64,000 nucleotides of DNA from Epiperipatus broadwayi (Eukaryota > Onychophora > Udeonychophora > Euonychophora > Peripatidae). Position 1 is the stretch's first letter. The number at the start of each line of letters is the position of its first letter. Under the pieces are notes generated by a model, which was given only the letters and a program-made list of their open reading frames with translations, was not told the DNA's origin and did not search any database. The position numbers were made by a program, and so were the translations under genes. Location of the stretch: positions 186,001-250,000 of the forward strand of contig JAQFVV010006726.1 of NCBI GenBank assembly GCA_028023455.1. Direction: 5' to 3'. Of the stretch, positions 16,814 through 28,140 are shown piece by piece.

Positions 16814-18089
16814 GAATCTTAATCATAAACATTTCCACAAAATAATAATGAATTAATAATAATAATAAAATAATAATACACTCACAAGTAAAATATTCCT
16901 AATGTGTAACATAATATATATATATTTCAGAAATTATTTCAGAAATCGATCATCAGGGTCATTTCATTAAAGTACTTCACATTTTATAGTTCATAAGTTT
17001 ACGTGCATTTCTCTCTCCATAGCGTGAATCGCTCACTGTTGCTGTTGTGTAGCATGGTGTAGACAATTCTGCCTTGACAGACTCTGGTTAACTTCCATTC
17101 TTCTTTCAACCATTCCATGCTGTATGAAGTACATATGTCAGATGCTATACATGTAGAGATATGGCTATTGGCTATATACTTTCCATGGTTTTGGTATTAA
17201 TGTTCTTCCACCCACAACAATCGATTACTCTACCCAGACAACATTGTGTTGTTTCCTTATATATTAAATTTAAGTTCAAATAGGACTTGAAGTAAAAAAA
17301 AAATGTTTTTTTTTTTTTTTAAATGCGATAAAATTTGTTTGTTCTAGCGTCTATCATATTAGCTACATATATATATACGTATTCCACAGGTTTCTTTAGA
17401 AGTTTGAAATGATTTCTTCCACATTCACCGACTGATTAATTTTATCTACATAATTTGTTTAACAGCAAAATCTCTAGTTAGTTTTTCGAAATCCTGTGAC
17501 AAATTTCTTTTATAAAGTTAAATAAAAAAAAGATTTCAAACGACTGTTTCCTGGTTGAATAAAAAACGCTTGTTATTTCTTTTTTTTTTAAGTGACTTTT
17601 CCCTACCAACCTTATTCTCTGCGTCTATTGCTGTGTTTATTTGTATCATCGTGGTTATAGATGCCTGAAGTTAAATTATGCTTTATTACCTCATTCTTAT
17701 TTGGGTGGTTAAGTGTAGCCCTTGACCTCTGTTCATAACCATGATTAATTTGTAACCCTTTAAGTCATTGTTTAGTGTTCGCCAATGACGTAGAAACATA
17801 TAACAAAATAATTGACATCACACATATATGATTGAACAAAAGTTTTGATTGCATATTTTGAATTATTTAAGAGTTAAAATTCAATTTACTTCATATATAT
17901 ATATGTGTGTGTATAAAATATAGTAATATACAGTTTCAAATTCAATTATGGAATAACTATTTAAATTATGTCTTTATAGCTATTCACATTTATTTCTTCA
18001 AACTTTGTAAACAATATGTTAGCAACTTTTTTTAATCCTATCAAATATAAATTATGATTAATGTTTAGTTCAACATTTCTGATGGCTAA
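16814..18089. other. AT-rich non-coding stretch
   Basis: Short AAT and TA runs and poly(A/T) tracts. No gene or defined repeat recognised. Confidence 0.45.
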
Positions 18090-19160
18090 GGTCATTGTGA
18101 GTGAGATTGTAAGCTACCCTCACAATATATATTAAATGCCTAACTTGAATTTACAGTGACATCATGGCATGTTTGATAAGGTTTACTATAAATAAAAGTG
18201 ACTGGTGCATAGGACTTCCCATAAATGGCATTATCTCAAGTATCTTTCTTAATCTCTTCAAAGTAAGGATTCAACCTATATATAGTGCCTTACTTTCCTC
18301 TCTATTATATGTGGGTTATGTGGACAGTTTCATTTGTGCCCCAGACTCCCTGATTAGACAATCTAAAAAGACCTTTCTCATGCAACATTCTCTAATAGAT
18401 TAAATAGAATGAAGAAAATCTTAATGGTATCATGTTCATTGATCTCTACATGCTGTAGAGCCCCATTCACCTTATATTATGTATGTAAATTCTGCACACA
18501 TACACATTTTAATCCATCCAAAATTACTCGCAACAAATTCTCATAAAGTAGTTGGAATTAAATACTTCCTACCCCATAACTTCCACCTTAAAAAAATTGA
18601 ATTAGACAAAAAGGATAACATTAACACTTATATTTCTTATCTACACAATCTTGGTACAAGGATTCGGCTTTATTTCAAATAATTAAAAATTTCTATAATT
18701 GAAAGTGACACCCCTCACCCCATAAATGAAATGCTGTGGATTTCCCTTCCATGCATTCACAATATTACTCACCACATCATCAAAATCATCACATCCACAC
18801 AGCATGTTGCCTCAAATAATCTACAAAATTAAATTGTAAGATTCATCCTGCGCCTCTATCTAGTATGGTGAATCTTCAGCCAACTCATCAACCCATATTT
18901 CTCAGCACTCACACCTTTATAACAGAGCCAAAACATATGCAGACACTCACTCAATTTTCTTTGACCATTTCTCCACAACCAGTGATGTCTTCAAGCTCAC
19001 CCACTTAAATGTTCTCTGCACAGATTGCAATAATACGAAATGCAAAATCAAAGAAACATGGCACAATTCAAGGGACAAACACACCATTAACAAAAGGTAT
19101 ACCTGCATCCCACTCCAATAAATGGCCTACACAAACTTAATTGCAAATATGTAAATTAAT
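18090..19160 (+). pseudogene. Decayed non-LTR reverse transcriptase (CR1/Jockey-like layout)
   Basis: A 79-codon open stretch (18164-18403) reads GLPINGIISSIFLNLF and then, about 20 residues on, LLYVGYVDSFI. This matches the order and spacing of RT motif B (G-x-P-x-G-x-x-S-P/S) followed by the Y-x-D-D box, with the second Asp replaced by Ser. A second open stretch (18479-18682) reads HPKLLATNSHKVVGIKYF, resembling the NPK-x-LGV piece downstream of the active site in CR1-type elements. Further short fragments to about 19135 are in other frames. Stops and frameshifts make it non-functional. It differs from the RTE-like family in the window. A Penelope-like RT also has a YVDD box at similar spacing and is the main alternative. 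Confidence 0.5.
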
Positions 19161-20165
19161 TCACACCCAAAATGTATATATACAACAACAATCCTCTCAC
19201 ATTCACAGCTATGTTTATGACTTTTCTAAGTTGAAAGCATGCTAAGCACATCTTGCACTAATGTTATTAAAACTTTGTTCTATATATCCTATTTATTTAA
19301 CCAACCAATGTCTGAGAAATCTAGATATTAAATTTATGTTTTTTGCTATATATTGAGAAATTTTGCTACCATTTTTTAGAGCTTTAAAATTCAGGTATAA
19401 TTTTTTCTACTATTTTAATTTCAAAAAAAAATCAAAAGATGTCAGGATAATTGAGGAAGTAAGAAGTTTAACGTATCCGAGGTTATATATTGATGTCTAT
19501 TTTTTGTATATTAGCTGATCTTGAACTTCGCAATATTACTTGCAGAAAATATTATAATGGTCTAAAATCTGGAATTTTTTGAAAAATTTATGATTAATTT
19601 TTGTGTCATAATTGTGTAATAATTATTAGAAATCAGAAATATATATTATTACATTTTTATGTTTTATAGATGTTCATTTTTATATATTTAAAAATATATT
19701 CTTCTGTGTAATGTTACCATAAAGTTTATAATCATGAAAAATACAAGTATCCAGATATGATGTCACTCAACATATAACATTTAGCAATATTGTAAAAAAT
19801 ACAAAAAAATTTAAAATTTTAAAGCATAAATTGAATGATTTCCTAGACATTAAAAATAAATCGATATAATTTTTAAAACAAACATCAAACAAAAAAAATT
19901 TCATTCATTTTTCATATTTCCTCCATCTGAAATTTGAAACATGACAACACTTTATTTTGATCAAAATATAATTTTTAAAATAAATCCCCAAATCAAATAT
20001 GATTTTTTTAAAAAAAATTATTTAAGTTTTAAGAAAATATATATCAAATGAGGTCAAATTTATTATATTCTGATAAATAATAATGGTTTAATATTAAAGT
20101 GAAAGTTGTAATCTTAAATCTAGGGATAATAAAATCTTTCAGAATATCATAATGCAAAAGGGTTA

Positions 20166-20166
<1 letters not shown>
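19161..20166. other. AT-rich non-coding stretch
   Basis: No ORF or repeat recognised. Confidence 0.45.

Positions 20167-20210
<44 letters not shown>
20167..20210. repeat. (TA)n microsatellite
   Basis: About 44 bp of pure TA repeats. Confidence 0.95.
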
Positions 20211-20215
<5 letters not shown>

Positions 20216-20296
20216 AATGCCTAGTGAAGTGATAATGATATATATATATATGTAATAAATAAAGTTTGATATCTGTATTCGTTTCACAATATATGT

Positions 20297-20420
20297 AATA
20301 TACAAATCAATATATATATATCAAAATACAGTACAATTTATATAAATTATATTCTAATATAATTTATATAAATGTATATAAATTGTACTGTATTTTGATA
20401 TATATATTGATTTGTATATT
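20297..20420. repeat. AT-rich palindrome, arms about 50 bp
   Basis: The left arm runs from AATATACAAATCAATATATA through CAAAATACAGTACAATTTAT, and the right arm mirrors it with few mismatches to TTTGTATATT at 20411-20420. The CAAATCA and AATACAGTACAATT segments are not simple TA repeat, so the pairing is informative. It has the form of a short fold-back or palindromic MITE. Confidence 0.88.
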
Positions 20421-23400
20421 ATATATATATATATATATGAGAAAGTCTTTTTTACTAGGTGAATGTTATTAAGTATAGGCAAACGACTGATAGTCTTAAT
20501 TTTGTAATAATATAACTTTACACCATTACTAAAGTCAAATTATTATAATTATTAAATAATATTAAAAATTTATGCTGGAGTTTATTTCTAATAAACCTAT
20601 TATTAGAATAAGTCCTTGCAAAAATGATGAAAAACATTGTAAATGGCTTTTAAAATTTCATTAGAAAGAATAAAAAAAGAACATTTAAACATGAATTATG
20701 TTATCTAATTTGGCATAATCACATTGTTTTTCCCCTATTATAGTGTGGATGTTCATCTTAAAAATAATTGCTATTTCATGTAAAAAATGTTAATACATTT
20801 AATACCGCCAATATTAATTTTAAAATGTATTTCAAATTTTGAAATAAAAACTGCTTAAAATTTACATATTTATTTATCTTTAAAAAGAAATGATCAAATT
20901 TAAGTTTTCTTTGCATTTTAAGAATTTAGATATTAAAAATATACATAATATAGAAAAAAATATTAATATGATAAAATATCAATGGTGCTTCTTTTAAAAA
21001 AAATGTTAATATTTTATAACAATTTTATAATTTGTTTTATAGAATTTTTTATTGTAAATATATATATATATATTATAATAAAATATTTTCCAAAATATTT
21101 TTATAAAAAATGTTAAATTATTAATGTATAAATGAATATAATTCTAATAAGTCTCTACCGAAGTTTAAGCCACTCTTCAAGAGAGATCATTACTGACTAT
21201 AGTTTATATATACAAGTACAATATATACATAAAAAAATTTTTCTTATATATCTACATGGTGGAGTATACTATAATGATAGTCTGTTAAACTAGACTTTTT
21301 ATAAGAAAATAATAATCCTACAGTAAAAGCAAATGTGAGATATTTTATAAGCCAAAATATTAAGCACTTAATATTTTCAAAGTTTTCTTGCCTTGATTAG
21401 AGAGTCAGACATTTGTTTTGTTGAAGTTTCTATAATTAGTTATCAATATTAATTCAATTATATCTTATATGTTTGTTTTGAAATTTAATTATGATTCTTT
21501 TGTTAAATTATACATTTGTTTTTTTCTTCATGAACTAAGAAAATACAGTGAGAAAGCTAAATATTAAAAAATATTGTATACTCTTTTCATTAAAACAGGC
21601 AAAACTCTCCATACATGATCATGTGATGTTTATTGGTTTATACTCTTTTTATGTGAGTAACTTTTCCATTATAAAAAGTTCAATAATTAATTTGCATTAA
21701 ATTGTTTAACCTTTATACTTTATGATCAGTGTATAAAAGTCAGTACATTTTATAATATTTTAAACTTGTATTTTTAGTTTCATAATATATCTTTCTGTTT
21801 AAATAACTGTGTTGGATGAGTTTGCTTTAGATTGTTAAATTAGAATGAATTATCACTAAACATCTATATTTCATAATATTATAGAACAAATAGATTATCA
21901 AGGTTATAGAACCAATTATATTTATCCTACCATCTATACTGATGGCAGTGTTTTAAAATGTCACCAAACATTTTGTTTTAAGAAAACCTTAAAAGATTGT
22001 AAAATGTCAAACTATGCACCAGTATATGTTATAAATGAATACATATTTATCAATTCATGGATTGAAGTATCTATTATTCTGCTAAAAAAAAAAACATTTG
22101 TCACTTTTTGTTTTCTTTGCCTCCCATTATTTCTGGAATTAACATTGACATAACCCTTTATGCATAAATTCTAATGATGACGATAGTTGTGATCACCAAA
22201 CCATATTTATACTTGTATTAAAATACTCTAATATTTAAGCGAAAAGAAATATTTTTAATGGAATAGTTCATTAAAGCTCATTATTGTAGAACATATTAAA
22301 GCATGTTGAAATTAAAAGTAAAGTAATTTAGCTAATAATTACTATTTCCAATCAGTTATTAACTTGTGTAGATTTAGCAAAAACTGTATCTGTCTCTTAA
22401 AATATTTTGTATTCATATGTTTCAAAAATTTGAAGTGGACATTTTAAATATACCTAATGAAGATATTACACATGGAAAAGGAGAGATGAAGTTGAATTGA
22501 TGGCATATATATATTGTAATGTGATAAAAATAATGATGCCAGGGAGATTATCAATCTAATCTGAATAAAACATAGCCCAATCATTGTTTGCCATTTTGTA
22601 ACAAACTATTGATTATAATATGGGATGATAATGTAAAAACTTTACTATGTCTCAGAATTGAAAAGTTAACCATAATAATATATGTCTAGACTAAATGTGG
22701 AATGACATTCTATAACAGCACTAAAGTTGAGTTGGCATTTTATAATAATTATCACATGTACATGATCATCATAGGCTAGCATAGGGTAGCTTCTTTGTCA
22801 CAATAATAATGTATTTACTATCTCACTATCTCTCTACATTTATTCAGTTCAAATTTGACATAAAGAAATGCCCTTAAGATTTATGTTCTTTATCACAGAG
22901 CAAAACATGCATAAAATAGTAACTCTTTTAGAATCTGCATAAAATTATTCAGCTCAGTTATTGATCACACTTCACAATAACAATATTCCCCATACATAAT
23001 TATTCAGATCGTCCACTACACTATCATAAAATTATAACAATCGCTATTAAAATCTAATTTATTCAGATTATATTTAAAATGAAATAAAGCAAATGAAATC
23101 ATCACCTCAGACATCAAAAAATCTATTCACGATTCCAAAGTAAGCTACAATAAGCAGCAACATCATATATTATTGCCTAAACAATGATGCATGCTTAAGA
23201 CATCTATATAATTGATAGTAGAATAAAATTAAATTCGAATAAATAAATAATTAAATTCCAACATACTTTACTAATCTAATATTATTTGTAGTAATGCAAA
23301 TTTACTTTAATATTTAATGACATTCTGTTTAAACAACTAGCTTCTAAAGAATTATAATTACAATTTGAGAAAATTTTCTAAACTATAGAATATTTATAAT

Positions 23401-24294
23401 CTTTAAATAAAATAAACCTTTGCTCAGTTTTGTATCTATTTTAATAAAAAGTTAAATATAATACAAGCATTTAATTTATACCCTACATTAGATTGACATA
23501 CAATTATTACACTCTACAAGAATTTACTATCAATAAATCTATTACATAATGTAACATTTTAACAGTACCAATCACATTATATCAAATATACCATAGGTGT
23601 CTAATGGATAATTATTCACTTATAATCAGTGATATTATTCATCTACTTAAATCTCCAATCAATTAATTATAAAAATGGATTTTATAATAATTAAACTATA
23701 TATGTTGATAATTGGCAGTTATCCAAACCAAAGATAATATTCATTTCTCTACTAGTTAATAAAATGTATGATCTCCACTTTAAAAAAAAAAATGTAAGAA
23801 GGTAATTAAGGTAGATCATTCTGACTAATGCTAAAATAAAAATCTATTCAGATTTTTGTAACCTGACAAAATAAGCAAATAAATATTCAACTCTGAACTA
23901 ATGAAATTATTTCTGCTACTAATATTGACTTAGATAAGTAAACAAATATTTAAGTGCAGTAACAAATATAAAATTCATATGTAGTGAGATTTAAAAAATG
24001 CTGTATGAAAATATACATATATCTCATTCTATTTTATTCACCAAGTTGGGTTTGATCTTGAATCAAATTTCAAACACCAAAATTACCTTGCACATTCAAA
24101 AAAAAAATAATTAGACAGTTTTACCAGATTTTAAATCAACCCTAAATTTATTGGTGTCTAATAAAATTTTATAATAGAAATAACAAAAATATAAGCAAGA
24201 AAAAAAACAATCAATGTTTGCAATAGACTAAAATCAATAAAAATAATTACATCTATGTGTATGGAACTCAAAAAGTGTGCTGCAAGACAATAAT
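20421..24294. other. AT-rich non-coding stretch
   Basis: Nearly 4 kb with no convincing ORF, RNA gene or defined repeat by eye. Short TA runs occur (21059-21072). Confidence 0.45.
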
Positions 24295-24315
24295 ACATAT
24301 ATATATATATAATAC

Positions 24316-24350
<35 letters not shown>
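24295..24350. repeat. Interrupted (TA)n microsatellite
   Basis: TA runs broken by ATAATACAT, at the edge of the repeat cluster that follows. Confidence 0.9.
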
Positions 24351-24351
<1 letters not shown>

Positions 24352-24360
24352 AGTAAACAA

Positions 24361-25140
24361 ATTTTTATAAGTGCCGAAAGAGACTAAATTCAAAATCTCT
24401 ATTGTTAAGACCATACCGCCAGACCAATTGGTTTCAAGCTTATAACTCATCTCAGTGGAGAGCTGGGTCTCTAGAAACTAGATCTAAAATACTAACTCAA
24501 AAGCTTATAAAATATGTTTCTATCAATTTGAAAGTCTGAACTTTTCGTACATGTAAATGTCTTCAAATCCAGCTTTGCAAACCAGATAGCTATATGGGTC
24601 TGAATTTAGCTCAGTTTCACCAAATAGTAATAGCCTCTGCAATATAGTATAGCAAAAGCCATCAAAAGTACACTTTTAATAATTAATAAAACAAATTATA
24701 AATTTTGTAACTTGCTTTTAAACTTGCATTTAACTGATCAGTAGATGGAGCTTACCAATAGTTCTAAACAAGCTTTGTTTTTATAAGTACCAAATGAGAA
24801 AGAATTCAAAATCTCTTTCATTAAGACCCTACTGCCAAACCAATTGTTTACGACCTTATGGCTCACCTCAGTAAAGGACTGGGTCTTTAGAAACTAGATC
24901 TAAAATACTAACTCAAAAGTCAGCAATTATAAAACACGTTTTTATCAATTTGAAAGTCTGAAATTTTTGGACACATAAATGTCTTCAAATCCAGCTTTGC
25001 AATTCAGACCCATATAACTATCTGGTTTGTAAAAGCTGGATTTGAAGACATTTACATGTCCAAAAAGTTCAGACTTTCAAATTGATAGAAACATTTTTTA
25101 TAAGTGCTGACTTTTGAGTTAGCATTTTAGATTTAGTTTT
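24361..25140. repeat. Dispersed repeat: two direct copies and an inverted partial copy
   Basis: Copy 1 (24361-24615) and copy 2 (24778-25018) share landmarks in order: TTTTTATAAGTRCC, ATTCAAAATCTCT, GAAACTAGATCTAAAATACT, ATCAATTTGAAAGTCTGAA and CTTCAAATCCAGCTTTGCAA. The segment 25005-25135 is the reverse complement of the last 130 bp of the unit, ending at CTAAAAT. Copies 2 and 3 abut directly, so they could fold into a hairpin. No protein is encoded, and I do not recognise the family. Confidence 0.88.
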
Positions 25141-25289
25141 ATAACATAGGATGAAGACATTTTAATTAAACATAAAATAATTATTACATTTTTAATTTAC
25201 ATAATTACTATTAGAAATTTAAATTGTTACATTAATTTACAAAAAGTATAATAAAATATCTTCAAATTATTACTATGGTTTACATATAT

Positions 25290-26650
25290 AAGTGCACAGA
25301 CACGTGATTTATAATATATAATGAATATTCAATAACATAAATGATTAAAATTTGCATATATGTCCTATTTGACAAGTATTGACATATATGTGTGCACAGA
25401 TTATTTATAAATCTAATTTTGTCAAACAATAAATAACAACATTTTCACAATTAATAATTTCATTTTGAATATACATAAAATTTATATTTATACATGTGTA
25501 TCAATATTTAAAAAAATCAGTTTATCAAATTATATTACAGCTTTCTTTTATTCTTTAAAAAAAATATATAGTCAATTTTCCAGAGGTTAGAAAGCTTTTT
25601 TATTAGCTTACCTCTTAATTAATTATAAATGTCTTTAAATTTTAAAATATAGATTTAAAATGTCTATCAAATGAATCATTGAAAAACAACTCACATTTGT
25701 ATGCAAGTTTATCTGTGCCCCTCTGCATACATACACAGCAGCATATGTATAAGTGCTTCTTTATTCAACTGGTGTTTCTCTTGGGCAAGCAGTTTTTGCT
25801 CAACCCAGGCAATTGTCATTATCGGGTAAAAGTACATGATTCAGGTATGGTTGGCTTTTTTCCTTCTTTAATCAGTTCCACTTATACTTGGATTTTATAA
25901 AATTCAGGTCAGCAAGCTGTTTTCCAGAACACTTTTAAGGCTATGAATTACAAAGAATCTGGACCCTTTTTTCCTCCATGTAAATTCAAACTCCACCAGT
26001 GAACTGTAGAGTAGCCACTTTTTTGCATCTTTATATCCTCATGGCAGTTCTCTTGATAATTATTCTATCTATCTTTGCAGCTAGCTTTACTATGGCCATT
26101 TTCCGCTACAGTTACCAACTCTTCACAAAATATTTCAGCCAACTTTACAGCTAGCTCTTCTGCTAACTCTTACAAAATTATTATCCAGACTGACTGATAT
26201 TTTTATCAGCCTTTTTATAAAATCATTTGAGGTGTTATAACAACACCTTGATTAAAAACAGAATTTTGTTTTTATCTCTCTAATCCCTTGGAATCTATAT
26301 ACATGTTTTTACTTAGGGAATTTCTAATAGATAAAAATTTTGTTTAATTAAGTAAAAAATTCCAAAAATAAGTATGGTGTTTTTACATTTCAAAATCAGA
26401 GTAATAATTAATAATAATGCAATATTTATATTTATTCAGACCTTTTTAAAATATTAATTTCACAATGAAATTTTACTTTAAACCCAGAGTTATTTAACCC
26501 CTTTACTTCTTATTATTTTATTTTAGGAAATATAAAAAAATATCTACAAAAATGTATTCTGTGCTTATTTCTACTTTTCCTTTATTTTACATATATATAT
26601 ATTCAGATACACTATATTAGTGTGTGTGATGTAACCTAACTGGTTACAAT
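25290..26650. repeat. Left arm of a large inverted repeat
   Basis: Read as the reverse complement, this arm matches the right arm (28141 onward). The match is strongest next to the spacer (26190-26650 against 28141-28575, roughly 80 percent by eye). It fades outward but is still traceable at 25900-26000 (GGAGTTTGAATTTAC-like on the minus strand) and 25380-25440 (AAATAATCTGTGCA on the minus strand). The inner edge is TGGTTACAAT at 26641-26650. Short matching reading-frame pieces in both arms hint at old coding sequence, but no protein family could be named. Confidence 0.85.
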
Positions 26651-28140
26651 ATATATATATATGGCTGCAGAAAGAAGTTTGCTATTAACGGAAAGGAGAC
26701 CCTTTGATCCCTCTTGGAGGCCTTAAAAGAACTGAGCAGGGCAAATTCCTAATGTCCACTCCATACGTTCTTGTCATTGCAGCTGTTATTACTATGTGAT
26801 TATTCATATAGTATACGAACATGGATGGGCTGCTCACCAACATGCATTAGCTAGCATGGTGAGTTTATTGGCTTTTTACCTCTGAGTTTAAGATCAAGAA
26901 ACACCATGATCTTTCTTCTCAGTGCCTGATAAGGCAGAATGAATGTTTGTGTAAATGATAAATATTTTTCCAATACATATATACAATTATGATAGACAAA
27001 AATAAAGAATGGCCCTTATTCCCAGGAGGCTGTAAAGTCACCAACCAAGGCAGTGGTTGGTGGCCGAAGGCGGAGGGTGCTAAGAATCCCCTGATTGCGG
27101 ACCCAGCTGCCATTTAATGATGACTTTTTATTTAGATACTTACAACTGCAGATCACTTTCAAGTGAAGAAAGATTGCAAGAATTAGAAGAAGAACTGTCT
27201 TATATTAAATGGGACATTATTGGACTTTGTGAAGTTAGAAGAAAATGAGAAGAAACAATTGATTTAAAAAGTGGACATATACTCTATTATAAAGGCACAC
27301 ATATTGGAAATACTAGTGGAATAGGATTCATTATAAATAAAAAGTGGAATAACAATATTGTGGAGATTGATGGTGTATCGGACAGAGTGGCAAGATTAGT
27401 TATACAACTTAATAGCAGATACCAAATGCAGATAATTCAGGTTTATGCCCCAACAAGTTCTCATAGTGATGAAGTAGTAGAAGATTTTTATATGGATGTA
27501 AAAAAGGCTTTTGATCAGAGTAAACAACATTTTAAAATTGTTATGGGAGACTTTAATGCTAGAATTGGTAGACAAATGAAAGATGAAATTGCTGTAGGTA
27601 ATTTTGGTTATGGTAATAGAAATGAGAGAGGACATAGATTTGTGGAGTTTGCAGAAAAAGAAAAACTTTATATTATGAATTCATTTTTTGAAAAAATTTT
27701 TAAAAGGAAATGGACATGGAAGCATCCAAATGAAGGTACAGCAGAATTGGATTATATTTTGACTAACAGAAAATACATATTTCAAGATTGTAATGTTCTT
27801 AATAAATTTAACACAGGAAGTGATCATCGATTAGTAAGGTGTAAGTTACATGTTAATGTAAAACTATAGAGACAAATTACTAAGAAAAACAATATTTACA
27901 GTTGATATTCCTAATCTTCAGAAACATTCTAATGAATTTAAATTAGAACTTACAAATAGGTTTCAAGTGTTAGGAGATTTTGAACATGATTCAGATTTGA
28001 ATGAAATTAATATGAAAATAACTGATACACTTTTAAAAACTGCAACAAACATAGCTGGTAGAAAAAATCAGCAATTGACTAATAAAATTTCTACTGAGAC
28101 TAGAGAATTTATGAAGAAAAGAAGGAATATGAAGATATAT
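26651..28140 (+). mobile_element. RTE-like LINE copy C, 5' UTR and endonuclease only
   Basis: This fragment begins, like copy D, at a TA run followed by ATGGCTGCAG (26661) and shares about 460 bp of 5' leader with it (including CCATACGTTCTTGTCATTGC near 26761). It then carries the endonuclease frame and part of the linker, and ends near 28138, before the reverse transcriptase. Both edges coincide with the inner ends of the flanking inverted-repeat arms, so it forms the whole spacer of the fold-back. Truncation at the 3' side is the opposite of the usual 5' truncation produced by target-primed reverse transcription. Confidence 0.9.
27117..27869 (+). pseudogene. LINE APE-type endonuclease, copy C (one internal stop)
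   Basis: The frame 27117-27869 encodes an exonuclease-endonuclease-phosphatase (APE-like) domain, which in LINEs nicks the target DNA for reverse transcription. Motifs in order: TYNCRSL near the start, the catalytic Glu in LCEVRR (Glu codon 27231-27233), VYAPT, GDFNARIG, ELDYIL and SDHRLV. One TGA at 27246-27248 interrupts an otherwise open frame; copy D has GGT there. A 1-bp loss near 27107 also separates this frame from the upstream leader frame that is open in copy D, and the stop at 27869 is followed by a 2-bp loss relative to copy D. A further piece of the polyprotein is open at 27967-28137 in another frame. Similar proteins are often labelled craniofacial development protein 2-like in invertebrate annotations. 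The remaining key residues are present. Confidence 0.9.
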
